Of a DNA stretch of 64,000 nucleotides, positions 18,608 through 26,006 are shown piece after piece (positions within the stretch are counted from its first letter, which is position 1; each line of letters begins with the position of its first letter). The stretch is from Tritrichomonas musculus. Its lineage: Eukaryota; Parabasalia; Tritrichomonadida; Tritrichomonadidae. A model generated the notes under the pieces. The model was not told where the DNA came from, searched no databases, and saw only the letters and a program-made list of their open reading frames with translations. The position numbers and the translations under genes are program-made. Location: NCBI GenBank assembly GCA_039105265.1, contig JAPFFF010000019.1:2760501-2824500 (forward strand). The letters run 5' to 3'.

Positions 18608-20042
18608 TTAGTATGAAATACTCTTTATAATCTTCATTCAAGTCATCAATGGAATCACAAACATATTTTGTATAAATAATTGGAATTTCAATTTCATTTT
18701 TTTCAACATCAGTTTGAGCTTTACGCCCTCGTTCAGGTTGTTCGTAGGGAATTAACCCCTTGTCTGTTTTACTGAATGTGAGATATTGATTTAACAATCT
18801 ACATTTAACATTTCCGTTTTGATAACAAATGAATTCAGCTATATCATCAAATACACGACGTCGTTTTTCATGCTTTTTTTGGGTCTTACCTCTGTCAAGA
18901 TGTATCAAAATTATGTTACCACGTTTGTAATTAAGCAAGCCTTTCAATTTCTGTTTGTCATTTATCTTTCTCAATTTCATTTTCATCATTCGAATATATC
19001 TCCATTCCAAATCAACATTGTTTTGAACTTGAACTGGAGAATAATAAATCCATTTAGTTGGTGGAACTAATCCAGAACCTTGATATTCAGATAATTCATC
19101 TTCATTATAATCATAATTCCGAAATCTCAATGAATTGTGAGGAGTGTTATTATAGAAGTTCACCATTTGTCTCATGAGATTATAATCAGCAATTCTTCGA
19201 TTATCCATTCCGAAGGCATTTCTAAGAGTTCTAATTACAGAATCAACGTTTTTATGAGCGAGAGCGTAAGGGGAAGAATTAATTACAAATTTGACTGGAT
19301 AATAATCATTGATATCGTCAATTTTCAACTCAATTTTTGAGAAGCAGCCATGGGCTGCCTGGCCCGCGTTGCGGGCAATTGGTGACTTGATAACATTTTT
19401 ATATCCACTTTTTTTCAAAAATGCTATTAACGTTTTCAAATTAGTATGCGCCGGCTCTAAGCCCCTTCGGGGATTATTGAACAATATTTCATTTCTAACT
19501 TGATTTCTTAACTCAGGTTTATAATTGTATGCTACTTGTAAATCATTTGAGATATCTGTTTTGAGAATTACTTTTGTATTATCTTTCAATACAATACATT
19601 CATCTTTTAAACTAACAAATCCAGATTCACCATCACATTTAATTGTCTTGAATTCAAACTTAGGATTCTTTTCAACAATTCGTTTTAAAGTTTGAGTTAT
19701 TTCACTTTTGTATGACATTGGTTCCACAATCAGATATCTAGTATTCACATTTATCAAAACGAGATAGATTTGCTCTTGTTTAATTGGATGTTCAACATCT
19801 GCATAATAATGTGAGAACATCAAATCAGCTTCCCAAGTTCCAGGTTCATTTGAGAAATTTGGTTTTGACATTTTTTTGCATGCTTTGAGTTTGAAATCAG
19901 GTATGAAAGGTTCTGTTTCAATGTTATTCTTGAAAACAGGTTGCAAATCAGTTTCAACGTATTTGTATTTCGATTTGAATGGATATTTCAATAATGAAGG
20001 ATATTCTTTATCATAAATTCTGAGAGATTTTGTTTTTGACAT
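18594..20042 (-). CDS. Polinton integrase, retroviral (rve) type, element B
   Basis: The start at 20042 (MSKTKSLRIYDKEYP) is preferred over the ATG 57 bases upstream because the homologs begin at this point. Acidic positions in WEADLMFSH (about residue 70), IKCDGESGF (about 132) and VDSVIRTLRNAF (about 269) mark the rve fold; the basic KKHEKRRRVFDDIAEFICY segment follows near 390. It is about 110 residues longer than the A and G copies. Most of the extra length lies between the second and third acidic blocks and contains several GC-rich hairpins (19344-19376, 19453-19472). It follows the capsid gene directly. Confidence 0.82.
   Translation of the reverse strand: MSKTKSLRIYDKEYPSLLKYPFKSKYKYVETDLQPVFKNNIETEPFIPDFKLKACKKMSKPNFSNEPGTWEADLMFSHYYADVEHPIKQEQIYLVLINVNTRYLIVEPMSYKSEITQTLKRIVEKNPKFEFKTIKCDGESGFVSLKDECIVLKDNTKVILKTDISNDLQVAYNYKPELRNQVRNEILFNNPRRGLEPAHTNLKTLIAFLKKSGYKNVIKSPIARNAGQAAHGCFSKIELKIDDINDYYPVKFVINSSPYALAHKNVDSVIRTLRNAFGMDNRRIADYNLMRQMVNFYNNTPHNSLRFRNYDYNEDELSEYQGSGLVPPTKWIYYSPVQVQNNVDLEWRYIRMMKMKLRKINDKQKLKGLLNYKRGNIILIHLDRGKTQKKHEKRRRVFDDIAEFICYQNGNVKCRLLNQYLTFSKTDKGLIPYEQPERGRKAQTDVEKNEIEIPIIYTKYVCDSIDDLNEDYKEYFILNVNK
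19344..19472. repeat. GC-rich hairpins inside element B integrase
   Basis: GCAGCC ATG GGCTGC (19344-19358) and GCCCGC GTT GCGGGC (19362-19376) lie side by side; GGCT CTA AGCC (19453-19463) and CCCC TTC GGGG (19462-19472) form a second pair. They fall within a stretch that A and G integrases lack. Confidence 0.7.
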
Positions 20043-20101
20043 TTCGAATACAATAAGGTAATTCAGAAGCAAAAAAAAATATCTCAAATCAAATCTCAAT
20101 T

Positions 20102-22126
20102 TTATGCGTTTATTTGTGAACCAGCTGGAGATTCATCATCGATGTACTCTAAACCATTCAAACTTAATTTGAAATAGGTATCTCTTGTGAGCCATAATTG
20201 TGTTGGGGGTGGATGTACTGTACCTTCTTCATTAACATTATAGTAAGTATCATTTGGTCCTGTATATATTGGTTGACCATTTACTTGAACCTGAATGTTA
20301 CCAAATCCACCATCCAAACCATCATAACAATAACCAGCAGATGAACGTTCAGTTTGAATATTGAAAACAAAGCTAGAAGCATCACTTAAAGTATTCTTGT
20401 AGCGAACTCCGTTTGCATCATTCTTTGGCATAGTCATTGAGTCCTCAAATTCTTTAGTGCATTGTAATGCGATTGCATCAAGGTCTCCAGCGGTTAATTG
20501 ATTCTCAAAGAATCTTGCACCAATTGTTGAAACATTTTCATCTGGGAAGTTCTTTCCTCCAATATTGAGATAACAATTTTGATATACTGGATTTTCGAAA
20601 ACAGTGAGGTCATTATGATGCTTTGGAAACATAATTGACATTGTTGTAACATTAATTAATGGAATATTCAATGTTGACTTAATTCCATTTGCGGCAGGAG
20701 CAATTGGGAATGAATGGTAATCAACTTTCTGAGATGGGATTATAATTCCTTCACGGAGAATATTTTCAATTCCTCTTCTAGTAGATTCACAGACACCATA
20801 ACCTTGCATATTTGATTTACATAATGTGATTGTCATTCTGTTTACAGTTAATGTGGCTTTCTGTGATGAATATGTTTCGTTGTGAAGTTGTAATTTAGCA
20901 TCATGAATTGATTGAAGAGTCTGCTTAGCAGAAACAACTGGTGTTTTAACAATTTGCCAAGCATAATATCTTCCATTCTTGTCAGAATGATTTAATGGAG
21001 GTAATGTTACAGCAGGATTATGAACACAAATTTCTTCATCAGTTGCACCTGGTTGGAGTCCAAATTCTTCAAATTCTTCCTTTGTGTAACTGAAATTGAA
21101 TTCCAAATCTGTAAGAATATCAGTGTAACCAGTACTTCCATCATCATTATCCCATTGTTCACCAATTCGATATTGAATCTTGTATTTAACAGGTGTTGGA
21201 GTTGGTTCAGGAGATGGGTCTGGAGTTGGTTCAGGAGATGGTTCGGGAGATGGGTCTGGAGATGGAGTTCCAGGTCCTGGTATAATAGCTTCATTACCAA
21301 TTTGTGTAAATTGATGTTTCAAATGACCGCGAGCTTTAATTTCTTTCAATCGTTCTAATTCAGCAGATGTAACAGAATCATTATCTTCAAGATAAGCCTT
21401 TGTTTCAGCAACAGTATAAGGGTCAATTGCTGCCCAAACTAATCCTGCAGGAGTTACTTGGAAACGAATTGATAAATCACCTATGATTCCATTTGGGAAT
21501 AAATCGAAAGCTTGAAGGGCAAGTAAATCATCAAATGGAACGTTCAAATCAAATTCAACTTGTGATTTACCATTAGATTTGAATGAATTTAGGTTAACAT
21601 AAGTACCTGCAACAGTTTGTGAATAATTTGAAACGTTTTCCCAAAGTGAATGAACAAATCGTCTTCGCTTTTTTTCAGTTTCTGGTTTCACAGCAGAGTA
21701 TAAAAATCCTTCTCGAACACATTCGTTTTGCTGATATCCAACATTTACATTATTATGAAGAATTTCCAATCTGTCGAATAATTGATTTGAAGATTTAAGT
21801 CCGACGAATAATTTGTAGAAGTTATTTGGGTCATCAATTTGTTGTAATTTAGCTAAATCAGTATTCAATTGTAAATCCAATTTGACATGAAATGTTAAGA
21901 ATCCTTTATCAACATCAGAAATGAAATGGTCTGGATGCGTTAATGAGATTTGAGAATATTGTCCTTGATGAAATGGTGCAGGTTGGTCATGACAATCAAC
22001 AGTTCTGAATGAAAATGAGCGTGTACCATCATTAGTATTAATCATTTCACGCATCTTATTAAATGTATCAAGAACGTTTCCTGCTTCAATTTTGTAATTA
22101 TGTGCTCTTTCGTTGCGATACAACAT
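20102..22126 (-). CDS. Major capsid protein (double jelly-roll type), element B (674 aa)
   Basis: Full-length capsid protein, homologous throughout to the G copy at 58122-59990. Shared blocks: SFSFRTVDCHDQPAPFHQG near residue 39, GFLTFHVKLDL near 75, SNQLFDRLEILHNNVNVGY, PFDDLLALQAFDLFPNGI, and a C-terminal ENQLTAGDLDAIALQC. Between about residues 280 and 420 it differs completely from A and G: a Pro/Glu/Ser/Thr repeat is followed by a domain starting VKYKIQYRIGEQW. It would form the pseudo-hexameric shell. The 84-aa amphipathic gene starts just beyond it in the opposite direction. Confidence 0.85.
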   Translation of the reverse strand: MLYRNERAHNYKIEAGNVLDTFNKMREMINTNDGTRSFSFRTVDCHDQPAPFHQGQYSQISLTHPDHFISDVDKGFLTFHVKLDLQLNTDLAKLQQIDDPNNFYKLFVGLKSSNQLFDRLEILHNNVNVGYQQNECVREGFLYSAVKPETEKKRRRFVHSLWENVSNYSQTVAGTYVNLNSFKSNGKSQVEFDLNVPFDDLLALQAFDLFPNGIIGDLSIRFQVTPAGLVWAAIDPYTVAETKAYLEDNDSVTSAELERLKEIKARGHLKHQFTQIGNEAIIPGPGTPSPDPSPEPSPEPTPDPSPEPTPTPVKYKIQYRIGEQWDNDDGSTGYTDILTDLEFNFSYTKEEFEEFGLQPGATDEEICVHNPAVTLPPLNHSDKNGRYYAWQIVKTPVVSAKQTLQSIHDAKLQLHNETYSSQKATLTVNRMTITLCKSNMQGYGVCESTRRGIENILREGIIIPSQKVDYHSFPIAPAANGIKSTLNIPLINVTTMSIMFPKHHNDLTVFENPVYQNCYLNIGGKNFPDENVSTIGARFFENQLTAGDLDAIALQCTKEFEDSMTMPKNDANGVRYKNTLSDASSFVFNIQTERSSAGYCYDGLDGGFGNIQVQVNGQPIYTGPNDTYYNVNEEGTVHPPPTQLWLTRDTYFKLSLNGLEYIDDESPAGSQINA
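21190..21280 (-). repeat. Short tandem repeat encoding PSPEPTPD units in the capsid protein
   Basis: Variants of GGAGATGGGTCTGGAGTTGG repeat about every 18 bp on the + strand and encode a DPSPEP/EPTPDP array of about 28 residues in the capsid protein. A, E and G capsid genes lack it. Confidence 0.75.
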
Positions 22127-22152
22127 TTGACTTTTTATGGAATAAAAAGACT

Positions 22153-22169
22153 TTCAAACGAAGTTTGAA
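22153..22169. repeat. Hairpin TTCAAAC GAA GTTTGAA
   Basis: A perfect 7-bp stem with GAA loop in the spacer between the divergent capsid and 84-aa genes. Confidence 0.6.
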
Positions 22170-22218
22170 TGATAAACAAAAAAAGTACTATTATGGGTCT
22201 TTTTTCGTAATGAAAACA

Positions 22219-22473
22219 ATGGGTATCGGAATCTTCAAAAAAATGAAAAACGCTTTTAAATCTGTAGGTAATACAATTAAGAATGTTGCAACTAAGGTTG
22301 GTAAAGCACTTCCCAAAGTTGTTGAAGTTGGTAAAAGAGTAACTAATGCCGTAAAACCTGTTTTGGGTGAAATACCTCTTATTGGTGATGCTGTTAGAGC
22401 AATTGATACAGGATTAAATTTTGCTGACAAAGGTCTTAAAATTGGTAAAAGTTTAATTGATGAAGTAGCATGA
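22219..22473 (+). CDS. Small amphipathic protein, possibly a pVI-like membrane-active minor capsid protein (84 aa)
   Basis: The start at 22219 (MGIGIFKKMKNAFKSVG) is chosen because homologs at 53513 and 58068 open with MGVGIFNKIKNAFKS and MGIGIFNKIKNGFKK and are 83-84 aa. The N-terminal half is a run of Lys, Val, Ala and Gly in amphipathic-helix phase (IKNVATKVGKALPKVVEVG). The centre is IPLIGDAVRAIDTGLN, resembling the hydrophobic part of adenovirus protein VI. It is always divergent from the capsid gene. Membrane lysis during entry is inference from layout and composition only. Confidence 0.6.
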   Translation: MGIGIFKKMKNAFKSVGNTIKNVATKVGKALPKVVEVGKRVTNAVKPVLGEIPLIGDAVRAIDTGLNFADKGLKIGKSLIDEVA

Positions 22474-22503
22474 AAATGATTAAATTGTATTTTTTTATTT
22501 TAA

Positions 22504-22965
22504 ATGGATTTGAAAGTAATTAATGAAATAACTACTGAAATAAAGAATTTTAAATCAATTGAGGAGTTCAATCTGTACTATCAGAAACACAAAGATGATA
22601 TGAACAACCAGACAACTCAATATCTAAATCGGGTTTACAAAATTGTTACACCAGATGGTGTTGAATACAGAATCACAAAAAAGAATTGTCAAAAAGAAGG
22701 TACAAAACGAGTTGGGGGAGATATATTTTTAAAGAAAGTTGTCAAAACTAATGAATTGAAAGAACTTGAACAAGATGTTATTAAAGCAGATATTGAGAAT
22801 CTCAAAAGTATGTTCTCACAAAATTTGTCAACTTTTGATAACGAGATTAAAGATTTGAAACAAAGCTATGAACTCAAATTCACAACATTAGATAAAAAAA
22901 TTGCTGAATTAACCAATACTGTAAATCAGATTGCCAAATATATTAACCAACAAATGTTGGATTAG
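22504..22965 (+). CDS. Small protein with conserved core and C-terminal coiled coil (153 aa)
   Basis: Homologs are at 52746-53222 (E) and 57254-57784 (G). The shared core is FKSIEEFNLYYQKHKDDM, YLNRVYKIVTPDGVEYRI, TKKNC and GDIFLKKV; the rest is a coiled coil. The core could be a small nucleic-acid-binding fold, but I recognise no family. Gene order (84-aa, this gene, 88-aa, 76-aa) is kept in B, E and G. Confidence 0.6.
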   Translation: MDLKVINEITTEIKNFKSIEEFNLYYQKHKDDMNNQTTQYLNRVYKIVTPDGVEYRITKKNCQKEGTKRVGGDIFLKKVVKTNELKELEQDVIKADIENLKSMFSQNLSTFDNEIKDLKQSYELKFTTLDKKIAELTNTVNQIAKYINQQMLD

Positions 22966-23000
22966 ATTTCGCAGCTTGCTCAAGCTAAAATATAAATATT

Positions 23001-23267
23001 TTAGATTTTATCGCATCGAGGGACAACTGAATGATTTAATGAATAAGTGTGAAAATTCAATTTTTTTGTTGTTGATACTTGAGGTTCATGTTGAATACTT
23101 CCTTTATCCTCATATTTCTTAACAGTTGGTGCAGAATTAATTCTGGTACGTTCTTTTTGCATTTTAAGTTGTAATCTATCGTAGTGATTCATTCTTTTAT
23201 CATCATGAATGGTTCGTTTTTGTTCATAACTCGTAGAGTTTGAACTCACTTGTGAGTGAAAGGACAT
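23001..23267 (-). CDS. Small conserved Polinton protein (88 aa)
   Basis: Shares with the 77-aa proteins at 52554 and 57062 the motifs HDDK..NHYDRLQL, Q..RT.INSAPTVK and a C-terminal SLNHSVVPR. B's copy has about ten extra N-terminal residues (FHSQVSSNSTSYE) over a hairpin-forming ACTCA CTTG TGAGT (23244-23257). Very polar, no membrane segment. Function unknown. Confidence 0.55.
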   Translation of the reverse strand: MSFHSQVSSNSTSYEQKRTIHDDKRMNHYDRLQLKMQKERTRINSAPTVKKYEDKGSIQHEPQVSTTKKLNFHTYSLNHSVVPRCDKI

Positions 23268-23282
23268 TTTTGCTTCGATTAA

Positions 23283-23513
23283 ATGTCTGAATTAAACGAA
23301 TATAAGAAGGAGATTCCTGAACTTAAACGTATCAAACGAACCCTCAAAGAAAAATGTTATGATTACAAGCAACATCTAAATAATGTCAAATCTGGAATGC
23401 TTGGTTCCAGTGGGCTTGCTGTTCGTGAATCATTAATTGAAGATATTAATTCATTAAAGGAAAAAGTAAAAAAATTGGAAAACGAATTGAATGAATTAGC
23501 TAACAAGGATTGA
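23283..23513 (+). CDS. Small coiled-coil protein (76 aa)
   Basis: Almost entirely helical: LKRIKRTLKEKCYDYKQHL, a GMLGSSGLAVRESL turn, then SLKEKVKKLENELNELANK. Copies of 75 aa are at 52312-52539 and 57047-56820 with the same GMLG.(S/D)GLAVRESLIEDI core. It starts 16 bp from the divergent 88-aa gene. Probably a scaffold or regulator; unknown. Confidence 0.6.
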   Translation: MSELNEYKKEIPELKRIKRTLKEKCYDYKQHLNNVKSGMLGSSGLAVRESLIEDINSLKEKVKKLENELNELANKD

Positions 23514-23550
23514 GTAATCTACGAATAAAGGTTTTTTTAGATTGAAATCA

Positions 23551-24234
23551 ATGTCGAATGTATTACGGAAAGCAAGAATATTAAGTTCTGAAAATGATGC
23601 TTCGGTAAAACAGAGCCAAGAAACTAATGTTGAAATCAAAATCAAACCATCGAATTCACAACCGGTTGGTCAACCAATTAGTCAACCTGTTTATTACCCA
23701 AATGTTCCCCAAATGAATTCACAATCTAGGGACGTAAATTTTACTATACCGGAGGAGAATTCTCAATATCAATTTCAACCTCCAACAAGCAAAGCGCCAG
23801 CCGGAGCTGGCTTGCCTGCGACTATTGTCCGAGACAAGGGTATCATCGATTTGGGAAACCACATAGTGGCTGAGGGCGGTTCCACCGACGTAGTCGAAGC
23901 CCGAAATGAAATTGAGGATTTGACTGTCAAGAACAAATTTTTAGAAACACTTCTTTCAATTTATGAATTAAATCCACTTCGTGTAAATAATTACTTGGTT
24001 TGTCACTCAAATTCATTGATGGAATTAATTAAAATACTAACACATGCTGATAAAGTTGAACTTATTATTGATGAAGATTCTGGTTGTACGGGATGTGTAT
24101 CGAAGAATAAATATTTAGAAATCCAACGAATTCTTGTCACAAAAGATGGTAAATCAAATGATTTGAAATATGGTTACAATGATGTTTATGCACAACTTGT
24201 TCGATATGGTATTTCACTTAAATTATGTGTTTAA
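23551..24234 (+). CDS. Conserved Polinton protein with Cys-containing C-terminal domain (227 aa)
   Basis: The ATG at 23551 (MSNVLRKARILSSENDAS) fits the homolog at 36246 (MNKARILSSENDAS). The N-terminal half is disordered and Gln/Pro-rich; the C-terminal domain from NKFLETLLSIYELNP is conserved (YLVCHSNSLMELIKIL, ADKVELIIDEDSGCTGCVS). The cysteines could hold zinc. Between the halves B has about 40 extra residues, all encoded by a cluster of hairpins (23796-23896). Followed by a small membrane protein and the ATPase in both B and C. Confidence 0.6.
   Translation: MSNVLRKARILSSENDASVKQSQETNVEIKIKPSNSQPVGQPISQPVYYPNVPQMNSQSRDVNFTIPEENSQYQFQPPTSKAPAGAGLPATIVRDKGIIDLGNHIVAEGGSTDVVEARNEIEDLTVKNKFLETLLSIYELNPLRVNNYLVCHSNSLMELIKILTHADKVELIIDEDSGCTGCVSKNKYLEIQRILVTKDGKSNDLKYGYNDVYAQLVRYGISLKLCV
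23796..23896. repeat. Cluster of five hairpins inside the 227-aa gene
   Basis: GCCAGC CGGA GCTGGC (23796-23811), TTGTC CGA GACAA (23825-23837), CCAC ATA GTGG (23859-23869), CGGT TCC ACCG (23877-23887) and CGAC GTA GTCG (23886-23896). The cluster keeps the reading frame and covers exactly the stretch missing from the homolog in C. Confidence 0.75.
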
Positions 24235-24244
24235 AATTATTCAA

Positions 24245-24376
24245 ATGATTTCTGAAATTCTTTTGGGAACTATTTTGGTTGTTCATGTTATTGAATTGTG
24301 TGTAATAATTGCTGTTTTCAAAGAAGATGAACCCCCTAAACTCACAGAGGAGATGCGTTCGAAGCTTTACTCATAA
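24245..24376 (+). CDS. Small single-span membrane protein (43 aa)
   Basis: MISEILLGTILVVHVIELCV followed by IIAVF gives one hydrophobic span, then a polar tail ending PPKLTEEMRSKLYS. A homolog of the same length in element C (35535-35666, minus) ends PELSEEIRTKMYS. In both elements it lies between the Cys-domain gene and the packaging ATPase, 3-25 bp from the latter. The conservation of position and tail argues that it is a real gene; its role, perhaps anchoring the packaging motor or capsid to a membrane, is a guess. Confidence 0.6.
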   Translation: MISEILLGTILVVHVIELCVIIAVFKEDEPPKLTEEMRSKLYS

Positions 24377-24379
24377 TAA
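24371..24379 (+). promoter_or_regulatory. Possible initiator TCATAA just upstream of the ATPase start
   Basis: TCATAATAA directly precedes the ATG. Trichomonad core promoters use a TCA-type initiator a few bases from the start codon; TCATA fits it, but the overlap with the preceding stop makes this tentative. Confidence 0.3.
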
Positions 24380-25297
24380 ATGTTAAAACCCAGCAAATTT
24401 GATTACAAAACAATATTTTTTTCAGATACTTCTGACTATGATGATGACTTTGAGTCATTCGAAGAACACAAGATGATTATGAAGCCTATTATGATTGAAA
24501 AGCCCTTTGATATTGATTTTGAAATGAATCGAGCGTACAAAAAAAATGAATCAAAAATAATGTCAGAATCTATTCGTCCAATTGGCCCTGGAATCTATGC
24601 TAATTATAATTCTCTAAACATTATTGTTGGAGCTCAGGGTAAAGGTAAATCGCACATTGTATTAAGAGATATAATTCAAATATCTCGATTGAAGGAGTCA
24701 AATGTACATCTAATTGTGTATATTAGCAAGAATGGAATTATAAATGATTCAACATTTGAAGCTCAACGCGAATTGATAAATTTACCTGTGAAAGTTGTTT
24801 CCGACACAAATGCTGAAGCTTATTTAAAAGAATTGGATTTATGGAAGGAATTATATATTAAATATTCCAGCACAAGTAGGATTACGATTAATGAAGATAA
24901 ACTAGAAAAAATGTTTCAATTCCTTAATATCAATAAACTTGGAAAACCAAACGTTCCATTAAATACAATAATTCTGTGTGAAGACTTCATTAAATCGAAA
25001 TTGTTAAAATCTGCTTACTTCACAAATTACATAACTCAATTACGACACAAACATTCAATCGTTTATGTGAACGTTCAATTCTTCAAAGCGATTCCAACAG
25101 ATTATAAGAATAATTGTACTTCATTCTTTATTTTCAATGGATTCTCAAGGCAGAAGTTGAATTACATATATCAACAAGTTGTTATGCCAGTTGAATTTGA
25201 AGATTTGTGGAGACAATATAATCGAATGAAGAATCATGATTTTGTTTTGGTGAATACACGAGAAGGAAGTATTGAATTTATAAGATTCAACCAGTAA
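24380..25297 (+). CDS. Genome-packaging ATPase, FtsK/HerA (A32) type
   Basis: Walker A GAQGKGKS (about residues 83-90) is followed by HIVLRDIIQ, and a Walker B-like NTIILCED lies near 194-201. Later QLRHKHSIVYVNVQFFKA corresponds to the sensor region of this family. It would pump element DNA into the shell. The homolog in C is at 34566-35510 (minus). It is convergent with the 165-aa gene, with a perfect palindrome in the gap. Confidence 0.85.
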   Translation: MLKPSKFDYKTIFFSDTSDYDDDFESFEEHKMIMKPIMIEKPFDIDFEMNRAYKKNESKIMSESIRPIGPGIYANYNSLNIIVGAQGKGKSHIVLRDIIQISRLKESNVHLIVYISKNGIINDSTFEAQRELINLPVKVVSDTNAEAYLKELDLWKELYIKYSSTSRITINEDKLEKMFQFLNINKLGKPNVPLNTIILCEDFIKSKLLKSAYFTNYITQLRHKHSIVYVNVQFFKAIPTDYKNNCTSFFIFNGFSRQKLNYIYQQVVMPVEFEDLWRQYNRMKNHDFVLVNTREGSIEFIRFNQ

Positions 25298-25349
25298 GCA
25301 CAAAAAAAAATATTTTGGCTATGCTAAATCCGCTAGAAACCATACACAA

Positions 25350-25367
25350 TTAACAGTTAACTGTTAA
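25350..25367. repeat. Perfect 18-bp palindrome between convergent genes
   Basis: TTAACAGTTAACTGTTAA lies in the 91-bp gap between the ATPase and 165-aa gene ends. It may be part of the hairpin set in this element, or a transcript-end structure. Confidence 0.6.
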
Positions 25368-25388
25368 ATAGACAAAAAAATATTCAAT

Positions 25389-25886
25389 TTATTCGTCAAG
25401 AACAATATCTTGATGGTTTCCTTTAAATATTTGTGGTTCAGGTATTTCATATTTCTCGCGAAGTTTCAAAATCATTTCTTGATTTGATTTGTTAATTCGT
25501 TCAATTGAATAATTGTAAAACGAATGTTCTTTAAATGTTTGAACATCTGTATTACCATTAACAAATGTTTCAAAAGAATTTATGTTAATCCTTCGTCGGA
25601 GATTTGATGTTAGAATTACATGTTCAAGATTCATATCTTTCAATTGATTTGGATAAATTCGTGTGATTTTTTTGTCAACGTTTGTTAATGAAATGTATAA
25701 CACACGAACAAGGTAAGTACCTTTTCCGATATTAATTGGAAATCGTTCACAAAGTAATGTAAAATCACATTTTTGATATTCATCTGGATTTGGTAATAAT
25801 GAGATTAATGAATTGATGTATTCATATACTCGAAGGTTTGGGCCAACTTTGTTGGCACTGCAATTTTCAATTGCCGTTGTTGTCAT
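25389..25886 (-). CDS. Conserved small Polinton protein (165 aa)
   Basis: Homolog of the 151-aa protein at 34114: YINSLI, KCDFTLLCERFPINIGKGTY, YISLTNVDKKITRIY, LTSNLRRRINI(N/S)S and YNYSI align along the whole length. B's N-terminus has about 15 extra residues encoded by two hairpins (25842-25873). Cysteine and LRRR motifs are conserved; I recognise no family. Convergent with the packaging ATPase in both B and C. Confidence 0.6.
   Translation of the reverse strand: MTTTAIENCSANKVGPNLRVYEYINSLISLLPNPDEYQKCDFTLLCERFPINIGKGTYLVRVLYISLTNVDKKITRIYPNQLKDMNLEHVILTSNLRRRININSFETFVNGNTDVQTFKEHSFYNYSIERINKSNQEMILKLREKYEIPEPQIFKGNHQDIVLDE
25842..25873. repeat. Two hairpins at the 5' end of the 165-aa gene
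   Basis: GCCAAC TTT GTTGGC (25842-25856) and CAATT TTC AATTG (25861-25873) encode the N-terminal extension that the homolog in C lacks. Confidence 0.65.
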
Positions 25887-25936
25887 TTGATTACAAAATA
25901 AAAAATTGAAAATAAATTTTAAAAATTGAGTTTTGA

Positions 25937-25969
25937 ATTTCCTTTGGAAATACTCAGAACCATGTTCTG
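25937..25969. repeat. Two adjacent 3-nt-loop hairpins upstream of the 165-aa gene
   Basis: ATTTCC TTT GGAAAT (25937-25951) and CAGAAC CAT GTTCTG (25955-25969) each have a perfect 6-bp stem, 3 bp apart, in the 120-bp spacer before the KilA-N gene end. Confidence 0.65.
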
Positions 25970-26006
25970 TGAAAGAAATGCAAAAAAAAATATTTTGTTA
26001 AGTAAT

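Noticed and set aside
21007-21358. Open frames on both strands across the capsid Pro-repeat
   Set aside because: Tandem repeats without stops open all frames; the capsid frame continues on both sides with conserved sequence.
23551-24234. The Cys-domain protein as the missing maturation protease
   Set aside because: No ordered His-Asp-Cys arrangement of the Ulp1/adenovirus type is visible, and the C-x2-C spacing suggests metal binding.
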